This document shows positions 53,184-61,094 of a stretch of 64,000 nt of DNA, piece after piece. The notes below the pieces were generated by a model. The model saw nothing but the letters and a program-made list of their open reading frames with translations, did not search any database and was not told the origin of the DNA. Every line of letters begins with the position of its first letter. Position 1 is the first letter of the stretch. The DNA is taken from NCBI RefSeq assembly GCF_002256285.1, contig NZ_NKJE01000005.1, forward strand, positions 127,246 through 191,245, written 5' to 3'. The position numbers were made by a program, and so were the translations under genes. This stretch comes from Flavobacterium sp. BFFFF1 (lineage in GTDB: Bacteria > Bacteroidota > Bacteroidia > Flavobacteriales > Flavobacteriaceae).

Positions 53184-53783
53184 ATGATGTCCGAATTTTG
53201 GAATTATTTTCAGATTGGATTGCGGCATGTGCTTGATATCAATGCCTACGACCATGTTTTATTTCTTATTGCGCTGACCGTCCCCTATGCATTTAAAGAC
53301 TGGAAAAGGGTCTTGATACTCGTCAGTTTTTTTACCCTCGGACACACGCTGGCGCTCATTCTTTCGGTTTACGGCATGATAACCGTCAAACCAGATCTGG
53401 TGGAATTCCTGATCCCAATTACCATACTGGTTACTGCCTTGTTCCATCTTTTTACCGCTGGCAAGTCGTCGAAAACGGAAAGCATCAGTATCATTGGATT
53501 TATTACCCTGTTTTTCGGAATCATTCATGGACTCGGATTTTCGAATTATTTCAAAGACCTGCTTCCGGGAAAAGCATCGGACAAACTGCTGCCGCTGCTG
53601 GAATTTGCACTCGGAATCGAGTCTGCCCAAATCATCGTGGTGTTGATCGTACTTATTGTGTCATACGTTGTTCAGACATTCTTCAGATTTTCACGCCGCG
53701 ACTGGACCCTGGTCATGGCGTCCTTTGTTACCGGCGTCGTGCTGCCTATGATCGTTAACCATTGGCTATGGGGCAAACATTAA
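53184..53783 (+). CDS. HupE/UreJ-family membrane protein
   Basis: This 199-aa protein has about six membrane helices. The His-rich helices are the family's mark: RHVLDINAYDHVLFLIAL, SFFTLGHTLALILSV and FGIIHGLGFSNYF. HupE/UreJ proteins are implicated in nickel (or cobalt) uptake. No hydrogenase or urease genes are in the window, so the metal and its user are unknown; this branch is common in Bacteroidota without them. It is monocistronic. Confidence 0.85.
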   Translation: MMSEFWNYFQIGLRHVLDINAYDHVLFLIALTVPYAFKDWKRVLILVSFFTLGHTLALILSVYGMITVKPDLVEFLIPITILVTALFHLFTAGKSSKTESISIIGFITLFFGIIHGLGFSNYFKDLLPGKASDKLLPLLEFALGIESAQIIVVLIVLIVSYVVQTFFRFSRRDWTLVMASFVTGVVLPMIVNHWLWGKH

Positions 53784-53842
53784 CAACAGGAAACGGTAAT
53801 TCGAAAGAAATTCGTTTACTTTCGCGACAATAAAAAATAAAG

Positions 53843-53850
53843 TACTTTTG
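53843..53850 (+). promoter_or_regulatory. -7 box TACTTTTG of the dCMP deaminase-CtpA unit
   Basis: A full TAnnTTTG match ending 7 nt before the ATG at 53858, so the leader would be very short or absent. A weak TTTC -33 element lies 19 bp further upstream (53820-53823). Confidence 0.5.
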
Positions 53851-53857
53851 CCGTAAT

Positions 53858-54280
53858 ATGAGCATCGAAAAAAGGAACAGATATGACCAGGCTTACCTTC
53901 GTATTGCGAAGGAATGGGGCGATTTGTCTTATTGCCGGCGCAAACGTGTGGGTGCAATTATTGTCAAGGACCGGATGATTATTTCCGATGGGTATAATGG
54001 TACGCCGAGCGGTTTCGATAATTGCTGCGAAGATGATGAAGGCCTGACACAATGGTATGTGCTGCATGCGGAAGCCAACGCAATCCTGAAAGTAGCGCGG
54101 TCCACACAATCCTGCGAAGGGGCTACTTTGTATATTACACTCTCTCCTTGTAAGGAATGCAGTAAGCTGATCCATCAATCCGGAATCAAGCGGGTCGTTT
54201 ATGCGAACGGTTACCGGGACGATTCAGGAATACAGTTTTTACTCAAAGCCGGCGTCGAAGTTACCCACCTTCCTGAATAA
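53858..54280 (+). CDS. dCMP/cytidine deaminase family (ComEB-like)
   Basis: This 140-aa protein has the zinc deaminase signature: HAEANAIL with H70 and E72, and LSPCKECSKLI with C98 and C101. The N-terminal RVGAIIVKDRMIISDGYNGTP and the GFDNCCEDD insertion match dCMP deaminases, which make dUMP for thymidylate synthesis. The following ctpA-like gene starts 5 nt after the stop, so they share a transcript. Confidence 0.93.
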   Translation: MSIEKRNRYDQAYLRIAKEWGDLSYCRRKRVGAIIVKDRMIISDGYNGTPSGFDNCCEDDEGLTQWYVLHAEANAILKVARSTQSCEGATLYITLSPCKECSKLIHQSGIKRVVYANGYRDDSGIQFLLKAGVEVTHLPE

Positions 54281-54285
54281 ATCAA

Positions 54286-55869
54286 ATGAAAAAAGACAGA
54301 CATTATTTACCCATACTGATCTTTACGACGCTCGCTTTAGGGATGGTGCTTGGCACTTTGCTGAATATTCCCATCGATAGGGAAAGTGTTACCGCAAACA
54401 ACCACAAAAACAAACTCAACCGGCTTATTGATTTTATAGAAACAGAGTATGTCGACGACGTCAATACCGATTCTATTGTCGACCTCACCGTCAATAACAT
54501 CCTGGATAAACTAGATCCCCATTCTGTCTACATCGCCAAGAACGAAATGGAAGAAGTATCGCAAAGCATGAAAGGGGATTTCGTCGGAATCGGAGTGAAT
54601 TTCTATATGTACAACGACACGGTATCGATTATCAAGCCCATGCCTGATGGTCCATCTGCGAAAGCCGGAATCATCGCGGGAGACCGGATACTTTATGCAG
54701 GAAAAGACAAGCTTTTCGGCAGGAAACTTTCAACCGAAGATTTGTTTTCCAAACTCAAAGGGGAAGCCGGTTCAGAAGTAAAGCTTACCATTTATCGCAA
54801 AAGCGAAAAAAGGCGTTTTGAAGTCAATGTAAAACGAGACGTCGTGCCGATAAAAAGTGTCGATGTGGCGTTGATGATTGATAAATCTACGGGTTACATC
54901 AAGATCAATAGGTTTGCCGAAACGACGTATGATGAATTCCATAAAGGATTGATGCAGCTGAAGAAAGCCGGCGCGAAGAACATGATTGTCGATGTCCGTG
55001 ACAATGGCGGCGGCTATCTCGAAAAAGCAGTTGAAATCGCTGACGAATTCCTGTCTAAAGGCAGGCTCATTGTTTTTACTAAAAGCAAGAAAGGCAAGGT
55101 AGAAAAGACTTTTGCTTCTACCAAAGGCGATTTTGAAAGTGGCAACCTTTATGTGCTGGTCAACGAGAACTCGGCGTCTGCAAGCGAGATCTTCGCAGGA
55201 GCGATACAGGACAATGACCGCGGAACCATTGTAGGCAGAAGGACATTCGGGAAAGGGCTTGTACAGCGGGAAATGGGTTTTGATGATGGCTCGGCAGTGC
55301 GTTTAACCGTCGCACGCTACTATACACCCACCGGCCGCTCCATCCAGAAATCATATAAAAAAGGCAAAGACGAATACTATAAGGACTTTGACCGACGCTT
55401 TGAAAGTGGCGAACTATATAAAAAAGACAGCATTAAGATAGCAGACACGCTTAAATTTAAAACGCCCAAAGGAAAGATTGTCTATGGCGGCGGCGGCATT
55501 GTGCCTGACGTGTTTGTGCCGCTTGAAACCGAACATGGAGATGAAAGCCTGGGCTATATGATGCAGTCCGGTGTTGTGGGGTATTTTGTTTTTGAGCAAC
55601 TCGAGAAAAACCGCTCGCAGTTTAAAGGCATGTCTTATGAAGGCTTCCTGAAATACATGAATGGCAGTGATGTGTATTATGCTAATTTCCAAAAATACCT
55701 TGTAGACAACGGCGTAAATGTACGCTTGGATCACGCTAAGGAATTGGTGAAAAGGTATATTGTCGCCGAGTTCGCGCAGCAGTTATTTGGTGAGCAAAAA
55801 TACTTTGAAATTACATTGGCACACGATGCCATGATAAAATCGATACTGAACAAGCCCGCTACTTCCTGA
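54286..55869 (+). CDS. C-terminal processing peptidase (S41 family, CtpA/Tsp-like)
   Basis: This 527-aa protein has a membrane anchor at residues 7-25, a PDZ domain (about 95-165, KGDFVGIGVNFYMYNDTVSI through GEAGSEVKLTIYR) and an S41 protease core. The Ser-Lys dyad is S298 in NSASASEIF and K323 in TFGKGLVQ. It degrades periplasmic proteins from their C-terminus. Its 3' end overlaps the convergent flavoprotein gene by 11 bp. It is co-transcribed with the dCMP deaminase gene. Confidence 0.95.
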   Translation: MKKDRHYLPILIFTTLALGMVLGTLLNIPIDRESVTANNHKNKLNRLIDFIETEYVDDVNTDSIVDLTVNNILDKLDPHSVYIAKNEMEEVSQSMKGDFVGIGVNFYMYNDTVSIIKPMPDGPSAKAGIIAGDRILYAGKDKLFGRKLSTEDLFSKLKGEAGSEVKLTIYRKSEKRRFEVNVKRDVVPIKSVDVALMIDKSTGYIKINRFAETTYDEFHKGLMQLKKAGAKNMIVDVRDNGGGYLEKAVEIADEFLSKGRLIVFTKSKKGKVEKTFASTKGDFESGNLYVLVNENSASASEIFAGAIQDNDRGTIVGRRTFGKGLVQREMGFDDGSAVRLTVARYYTPTGRSIQKSYKKGKDEYYKDFDRRFESGELYKKDSIKIADTLKFKTPKGKIVYGGGGIVPDVFVPLETEHGDESLGYMMQSGVVGYFVFEQLEKNRSQFKGMSYEGFLKYMNGSDVYYANFQKYLVDNGVNVRLDHAKELVKRYIVAEFAQQLFGEQKYFEITLAHDAMIKSILNKPATS

Positions 55870-56467
55870 TGCTGTCGTGGGATTGGCTCTGATTGCCGTC
55901 GTTCCATTCGGTAAGGATGTCGGTGGCTACTGCGGCACCACTTCCCGCGGCAATCGCAAGCTGGCTTCTCCATCCGGCAAGTGTTCCGGTTACGAACAAT
56001 CCTTCCGATACTTTATGGTCGACATTCTTTAATTGAATCCGGTTTTTCTCAGGAATGGCCTTTTTATGGGGCTCGACAAAATCCATTAGACCGTCAATCG
56101 CAAAGGTATTTACCCAGCCAATGGCCACTACTACCGATTTGGTTTTGTAGGAACTTTTGTTGGTGATTACCGTAAATTCTGGAAACTGTCCTGATACTGC
56201 CGTTACCTTTTCGTTGGGAAGCTGACGCACATGAGGATACAATGCTGAAAGCTGGCTCAGGCTGCTGATGAGCAAATCGGCTCCGGTAGTCCCGGGCGCA
56301 ATGCCGTAAGCATTATTGAACAATGCTTCCTGAAGGTTTGAGGTTTTTTGGTGGGTAAAAATTCCGATTTTCTTACCGGAACCGTATGGCTTGTTGACCG
56401 CTGAACCTAAAACAAGGGCGCAGGACACGCCTGAAACGCCACCGCCAATGATCAGCACATCGTACAT
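55859..56467 (-). CDS. FAD-dependent oxidoreductase, TrxB-like but without CxxC
   Basis: The ATG at 56467 (MYDVLIIGGGVSGVSCALV) gives 202 aa; an in-frame start at 56497 would overlap the upstream gene. The N-terminal FAD dinucleotide fold and the C-terminal GLFVTGTLAGWRSQLAIAAGSGAAVA are thioredoxin-reductase-like, but the NADPH domain and its active-site CxxC are missing and the protein is two-thirds of the usual length. So disulfide reduction is unlikely; substrate unknown. It follows the small two-TM gene on the same strand. Confidence 0.8.
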   Translation of the reverse strand: MYDVLIIGGGVSGVSCALVLGSAVNKPYGSGKKIGIFTHQKTSNLQEALFNNAYGIAPGTTGADLLISSLSQLSALYPHVRQLPNEKVTAVSGQFPEFTVITNKSSYKTKSVVVAIGWVNTFAIDGLMDFVEPHKKAIPEKNRIQLKNVDHKVSEGLFVTGTLAGWRSQLAIAAGSGAAVATDILTEWNDGNQSQSHDSIRK

Positions 56468-56471
56468 GAAA

Positions 56472-56672
56472 TTATTGGTTTTTTGATTTTTGCTCAATCA
56501 TTTTCGACATTCTGAAAATCATCAAAATGAACACAGCACAAAACGATGCAAGAATTCCAATCAGTGCCACAAGACTGTCGCCTTCAAATAAATTGTTGAA
56601 GTTCAACATGGTAATATTGAAGACAATCAATGCCAACGCGAAAAAAATTAGTATAGTGGTGAAAATTTTCAT
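56472..56672 (-). CDS. Small two-TM membrane protein
   Basis: This 66-aa protein has two hydrophobic helices (residues 4-24 and 33-53) and a charged end (MSKMIEQKSKNQ). No family is recognised. It stops 4 nt before the start of the flavoprotein gene, so the two are probably one unit. Confidence 0.65.
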   Translation of the reverse strand: MKIFTTILIFFALALIVFNITMLNFNNLFEGDSLVALIGILASFCAVFILMIFRMSKMIEQKSKNQ

Positions 56673-56713
56673 TTTATTTTAGATAATTTTTATCGAAAGT
56701 AATAAAAAATTAA

Positions 56714-57289
56714 TTAGGCAAATAAAGCTTTAACATTGGAAGCAAATAATTTAACAGCAATCGCAAGCAATACCACGCCAAATGCCTTCCGGATGACGCC
56801 CAGGCCATTTTTTCCGAGTAGTTTTTCTATCCGCCCTGAGACGCGTAAAACGAAATAAACCAATACAATATTGATGACGATAGCGATGATGATGTTCACC
56901 GTGTGAAACTGCGCACGCAACGACAACAGCGTAGTCATGGTTCCCGCGCCGGCGATCAGCGGAAAGGCGAGTGGTACGATCGAAGCGGAACCCGACTCCT
57001 CGTCTTTGTAAATCCGAATGCCGAGAATCATTTCCAACGCCAGGAAGAACAAGACAAACGCACCGGCAACTGCAAATGAATTGACGTCAATCCCAATCAG
57101 GTTCAGGAGTTCTTCGCCGACAAATAGAAACACGATCATGATAAACGCAGCGACCAAAGATGCTTTTTCCGATTCAATGCGGCCATGCTTTTTCCGAAGG
57201 TCCACAATGATGGGTATCGAGCCAACGATGTCGATCACGGCGAAGAGCACCATGGTGACCGTAATTATTTGCCTGATATCGAAGTTCAT
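56714..57289 (-). CDS. MarC-family integral membrane protein
   Basis: This 191-aa protein has six membrane helices. IVGSIPIIVDLRKKHGR is the MarC/UPF0056 N-terminal motif, and LAFPLIAGAGTMTTLL is the second half-repeat motif with the family's conserved P-x-x-x-G-P/A-G-x-M/I. Substrate and function are unknown despite the historical multidrug-resistance name. It is upstream of the small two-TM and flavoprotein genes on the same strand. Confidence 0.93.
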   Translation of the reverse strand: MNFDIRQIITVTMVLFAVIDIVGSIPIIVDLRKKHGRIESEKASLVAAFIMIVFLFVGEELLNLIGIDVNSFAVAGAFVLFFLALEMILGIRIYKDEESGSASIVPLAFPLIAGAGTMTTLLSLRAQFHTVNIIIAIVINIVLVYFVLRVSGRIEKLLGKNGLGVIRKAFGVVLLAIAVKLFASNVKALFA

Positions 57290-57357
57290 AGTGTGGTTTT
57301 ATGCGGCAAAATTATTGCTTTTAAGTCGTATAGAAGCTAAAATTGCGTTAATATTGA

Positions 57358-57365
57358 TACATTTG
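57358..57365 (+). promoter_or_regulatory. -7 box TACATTTG of the T9SS-sorted protein gene
   Basis: A full TAnnTTTG match 22 nt before the GTG start at 57388. Confidence 0.5.
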
Positions 57366-57387
57366 GAAAGTATAAAGAACATATCCT

Positions 57388-58965
57388 GTGAAAAAAATTA
57401 CGCTGATTGTCCTGTTGTTGTTTGGATTCCTTGCGAACGCTCAACTTATCGAAGAACACCTCTATGAAGAAGGCGTGGTCACAAGGGTTAATTTCCCTGG
57501 GATCGGAGAAAAATATTACCTTATTGATAGTAATAACGGGCGTGTAAAATTTTTCAATGCAGACCATAGCGATTGGATGACCATTGAACTGAATCTTGCG
57601 CCGGGCTTTCAATACTTACAGATTGGCAATGTGTCTTCGGACGTATTTAATTCAGACAGTCAGATAGAAATAACAGTGGAATATCTCACCGCTGATTTCA
57701 CATATGTTTCACAAGTATTGGCTGCCGATGGTACAGTACTTTACAGCGGCAATTTCACTATAAATGTAGACCAGACGGATGGACTAGCCCCGAAGATGTT
57801 TATGCCTTACGGAGATTCCGAACAGGTGTATTCTTTGCCGGGTTTTAATTTAGAACATACATATCCTTCAAAACAATTGCATCGCATAAATCTCGAAAAC
57901 TCAGGAGAGAAGTATGTCTATTTCGACAATAACACAAGTACCGCAAATTTGTTCAACGCAGACCATACACCTTGGAAAACCATTAATTGTCCTAAACCGG
58001 ATAATTTCGAGTATGGCACGTACTACCTCGTGTCTGAAACAAAGTTTAACGCCGATCCTCAACTTGAGATAGCTTATAGTTACCTGCTTTACGAAGCCCC
58101 GGTTGTGGTTGAACAAAATAGCCGTGTTGTAAATGAGTCGTCGACATTGATTACGATACCCAATTCGGGATCGTTCTGGTTCAGTATGTTGCAGGGTTAT
58201 GAAACGAAATTTGAAGTATTAAATAATTTTACATCCAGCACTTACAGTACTACGATATACAGTTTGCCGGATTTAACCCCTGAAATTACCTTTACCCCTG
58301 GAATACAAAGGGTAGCATTAGCCTTGTCAGGAGAGAAATATTTCAGGATGAATGGCAACTTTCTTACGATATACAATAGCGATTATTCCTTTTGGAAAGA
58401 TATCGCATTGCCGATTACTGAAGGATTTAGCCCGACGGGAATTACATTCATTTCGGAAACTACTTTTAATAATTCCCCACAAGTTGACTTTATTTTCGGG
58501 AGTAAAAAGTTTATTGATAATGGTGCAGTAATCGCATATGAAAGTAAGCTTGTTACAGAAGGTGGAACCGTGTTGCAGACTTTCCCGGATTTATATTACC
58601 TAAAATTCAGTCATATCGAGGGACTCGAAGATAAATTTATTGGCGAAATTAGTGAGTCCGGTATTTTTCCAATATCTCGAAGTTCGGTATATAGTATCCA
58701 AAGCCAATTGGCTACAGACTTTATTAATGCAGACGAATGTAGCGTTTACCCTAACCCCGCATCTTCATTTGTAAATCTTGAGATTAAAGGGAATGCGATT
58801 ACAGATGCGTCTATATTTGACTTGTCAGGGAAAAGCATCGGCGGCGTAAAAGCGGCCAACATTAAAGGTGTCGATGTCTCGGCTTATTTGTCAGGGGTAT
58901 ATTTTATACATCTGACAGATGCCGACGGAAATAAATCAGTAAAAAAATTAATTATTTCACATTAG
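57388..58965 (+). CDS. T9SS-sorted secreted protein with internal repeats
   Basis: Translation starts at a GTG; 525 aa with a signal peptide (KKITLIVLLLFGFLANAQ). The body has three similar blocks of about 130 residues, each with a GEKYxxxxN...L/VxxFNADHxxW element (GEKYYLIDSNNGRVKFFNAD; GEKYVYFDNNTSTANLFNAD; GEKYFRMNGNFLTIYNSDYS). The last 75 residues (CSVYPNPASSFVNLEIKG through KKLIISH) form a type A T9SS sorting domain. It is secreted or surface-attached; function unknown. It is monocistronic. Confidence 0.85.
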   Translation: MKKITLIVLLLFGFLANAQLIEEHLYEEGVVTRVNFPGIGEKYYLIDSNNGRVKFFNADHSDWMTIELNLAPGFQYLQIGNVSSDVFNSDSQIEITVEYLTADFTYVSQVLAADGTVLYSGNFTINVDQTDGLAPKMFMPYGDSEQVYSLPGFNLEHTYPSKQLHRINLENSGEKYVYFDNNTSTANLFNADHTPWKTINCPKPDNFEYGTYYLVSETKFNADPQLEIAYSYLLYEAPVVVEQNSRVVNESSTLITIPNSGSFWFSMLQGYETKFEVLNNFTSSTYSTTIYSLPDLTPEITFTPGIQRVALALSGEKYFRMNGNFLTIYNSDYSFWKDIALPITEGFSPTGITFISETTFNNSPQVDFIFGSKKFIDNGAVIAYESKLVTEGGTVLQTFPDLYYLKFSHIEGLEDKFIGEISESGIFPISRSSVYSIQSQLATDFINADECSVYPNPASSFVNLEIKGNAITDASIFDLSGKSIGGVKAANIKGVDVSAYLSGVYFIHLTDADGNKSVKKLIISH

Positions 58966-59056
58966 GCTGGGGCTGAACGCTGAAATTTTTCACGTCGAAC
59001 CCCACAATTCGGCTACGCCCAATTCCAAATCCAATTTGGTGCCGTATATTTGCCGC

Positions 59057-59623
59057 ATGTTTCAATTAGGCAAAACCATCGTTTCAGAAGAGATTTTACA
59101 AAATGACTTCGTATGCAATCTTTCCGCATGCCAGGGCGGCTGTTGTGTCGACGGTGACGCAGGCGCCCCTTTAAGCAAAGAAGAAACAAAAATCCTCGAG
59201 GAGATTTATCCAAAGGTAAAACCGTTCCTGCGCAAGGAAGGTATTGCCGCTATTGAAGCGCAGGGCACCTGGATTGTCGGAACGGATAATGACCTCGAAA
59301 CCCCTTTAATTGACAATAAGGATTGTGCGTATGTGATTTTCGATGGAAAAACTGCGCTTTGCGGCATTGAGCAGGCGTATAACCAGGGAATTGTGGATTG
59401 GAAAAAACCCGTGTCGTGCCATTTATACCCCATCCGCGTGAAGGATTTTACGGAATTCGCCGCAGTGAATTACGACCGCTGGGACATTTGCGATCCGGCT
59501 TGTGCGTTAGGTGCCGAACTCGAAGTCCCCGTGTATAAATTCGTAAAGGAAGCGCTCATCAGAAGGTTCGGCGAAGACTGGTATATGGAGCTTGAAAAAG
59601 TCGCTTCAGAGCTTAAGAAATAA
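59057..59623 (+). CDS. DUF3109-family Cys-rich protein
   Basis: The ATG at 59057 (MFQLGKTIVSEEILQ) gives 188 aa. DUF3109 features: VCNLSACQGGCCVDGDAGAPL with four Cys close together, and later DNKDCAYVIFDGKTALCGIE and DRWDICDPACALG. Eight or so conserved Cys suggest bound metal, zinc or an iron-sulfur cluster, as in YkgJ-like proteins. Function unknown. A TATATTTG box ends only 4 nt before this ATG, so transcription may begin at the start codon. Confidence 0.85.
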   Translation: MFQLGKTIVSEEILQNDFVCNLSACQGGCCVDGDAGAPLSKEETKILEEIYPKVKPFLRKEGIAAIEAQGTWIVGTDNDLETPLIDNKDCAYVIFDGKTALCGIEQAYNQGIVDWKKPVSCHLYPIRVKDFTEFAAVNYDRWDICDPACALGAELEVPVYKFVKEALIRRFGEDWYMELEKVASELKK

Positions 59624-59717
59624 TTCTCCCTTTTTACTTTCAACATTCAATTTGGCGTGGGGTGGAATTCCTTTATTCTATGGGACTTGGCGTCAAAACA
59701 CTAATTTTAAACCGCTG

Positions 59718-59797
59718 TTATCCAGTAAATTGTAAATTATAAGTTATTCCTGAGCAAACACACACTTTGTTAAAAACTCAGCGTTATTGTGGATAAG
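59718..59797. promoter_or_regulatory. DnaA-box pair upstream of nrdB
   Basis: TGTGGATAA at 59789-59797 is the exact reverse complement of the DnaA box TTATCCACA. TTATCCAGT at 59718-59726 is a near match on the other strand. Both lie in the gap before the ribonucleotide reductase genes. No further site is seen in 59624-59900. Confidence 0.5.
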
Positions 59798-59900
59798 TTT
59801 GGCTTTTTTTGGCTTTCATAAACCGTGCGAAATGACAATCTTTGTATCACTCCGAACGCAGGATCAAAACCCCCTTTTAATACTCAAAAGTTAACAAATT

Positions 59901-60890
59901 ATGTTGAGGCCAGAACCAATCTTACAGGAAAACAAGAACCGATTTGTAATTTTTCCGATCAAACACCACGATATCTGGGAATGGTATAAAAAAATGGAAG
60001 CCAGCTTCTGGACTGCCGAGGAAATTGACCTGTCACAGGACTTAAACGATTGGAACAACAAACTGAACGCTGATGAGAAATATTTCATCAAGCACATCCT
60101 CGCTTTTTTCGCAGCTTCTGATGGCATCGTGAACGAAAACCTCGCCGAGAATTTCGTCAGTGAAGTGCAATATGCTGAAGCCAAATTCTTTTATGGCTTC
60201 CAGATCATGATGGAAAACATCCACAGCGAAACCTATTCCCTGTTGATTGATACTTATGTAAAAGACGAGGCCGAGAAAGACGATCTTTTTAATGCATTGG
60301 AAGTGTTTCCTGCCATCAGGAAGAAGGCAGACTGGGCATTGAAATGGATTGAATCGGAATCATTCGCGGAAAGGCTGATTGCGTTTGCTGCCGTAGAGGG
60401 AATTTTCTTTTCCGGTGCGTTCTGCTCCATTTACTGGCTGAAAAAACGCGGCTTGATGCCAGGTCTTACCTTCTCTAACGAATTGATTTCCCGTGACGAA
60501 GGCGTTCACTGTGATTTTGCAGTGCACTTACACAACCACCATCTGGTGAATAAAGTACCAAAAGCCCGTATCCGCGAAATTATCGTAGATGCGTTGAACA
60601 TCGAACGCGAATTCATCACCGAATCGCTTCCGGTAAGCCTTATCGGGATGAATGCCAATTTAATGACACAATACCTCGAATTTGTTACCGACCGCCTGCT
60701 GGTGGAACTCGGTTGCAAACGGGAATACAATACTTCGAACCCATTTGATTTCATGGACATGATCTCATTACAGGGGAAAACGAATTTCTTTGAAAAGAAA
60801 GTATCGGAATACCAGAAAGCCGGCGTGTTAAACAGCGGCAGTGGTAACGATGTTGACGCACAAAAGATTAGTTTCGACGCCGATTTTTAA
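59901..60890 (+). CDS. nrdB: Ribonucleoside-diphosphate reductase class Ia, beta subunit
   Basis: This 329-aa protein houses the diiron-tyrosyl radical cofactor. Ligands fit the eukaryote-like R2 pattern: D74 in [13 protein letters not shown]105 and H108 in [13 protein letters not shown] with the radical Tyr112, later [19 protein letters not shown] and [14 protein letters not shown]. The C-terminus ISFDADF is the peptide that docks to the alpha subunit. It precedes nrdA by 204 bp, in the reverse of the E. coli order, with an inverted repeat between them. Confidence 0.96.
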   Translation: MLRPEPILQENKNRFVIFPIKHHDIWEWYKKMEASFWTAEEIDLSQDLNDWNNKLNADEKYFIKHILAFFAASDGIVNENLAENFVSEVQYAEAKFFYGFQIMMENIHSETYSLLIDTYVKDEAEKDDLFNALEVFPAIRKKADWALKWIESESFAERLIAFAAVEGIFFSGAFCSIYWLKKRGLMPGLTFSNELISRDEGVHCDFAVHLHNHHLVNKVPKARIREIIVDALNIEREFITESLPVSLIGMNANLMTQYLEFVTDRLLVELGCKREYNTSNPFDFMDMISLQGKTNFFEKKVSEYQKAGVLNSGSGNDVDAQKISFDADF

Positions 60891-61034
60891 ACAGCTATCA
60901 GCCCCTCAAGCCATCAGCGTTCAACTTATGCAGTGCCCGTTGATGTATTTTGTTGTGTCGTATTCAGGCTAAAATTCACATAATTCAAGCTAATGGCTGA
61001 TGGCTGACGCCTGACAGCTAACAGCTAACAGCTA
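60891..61034. repeat. Imperfect inverted repeat between nrdB and nrdA
   Basis: The left arm (60891-60920, ACAGCTATCAGCCCCTCAAG then CCATCAGC) is complementary in large part to the right arm (60997-61034, GCTGATGGCTGACGCCTGAC then AGCTAACAGCT). The right end adds a GCTAACA tandem. The RNA could fold into a long stem. Confidence 0.6.
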
Positions 61035-61094
61035 AAAATTACAAATAACCCGAACCCAGGGAAGGGATTCCCTGATTCACAAAACAGAAAGCTT

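Noticed and set aside
59045..59052. TATATTTG as a promoter for the DUF3109 gene
   Set aside because: It matches the -7 consensus but ends 4 nt before the chosen ATG, and a usable -33 element is lacking; mentioned in the gene entry but not listed as a promoter.
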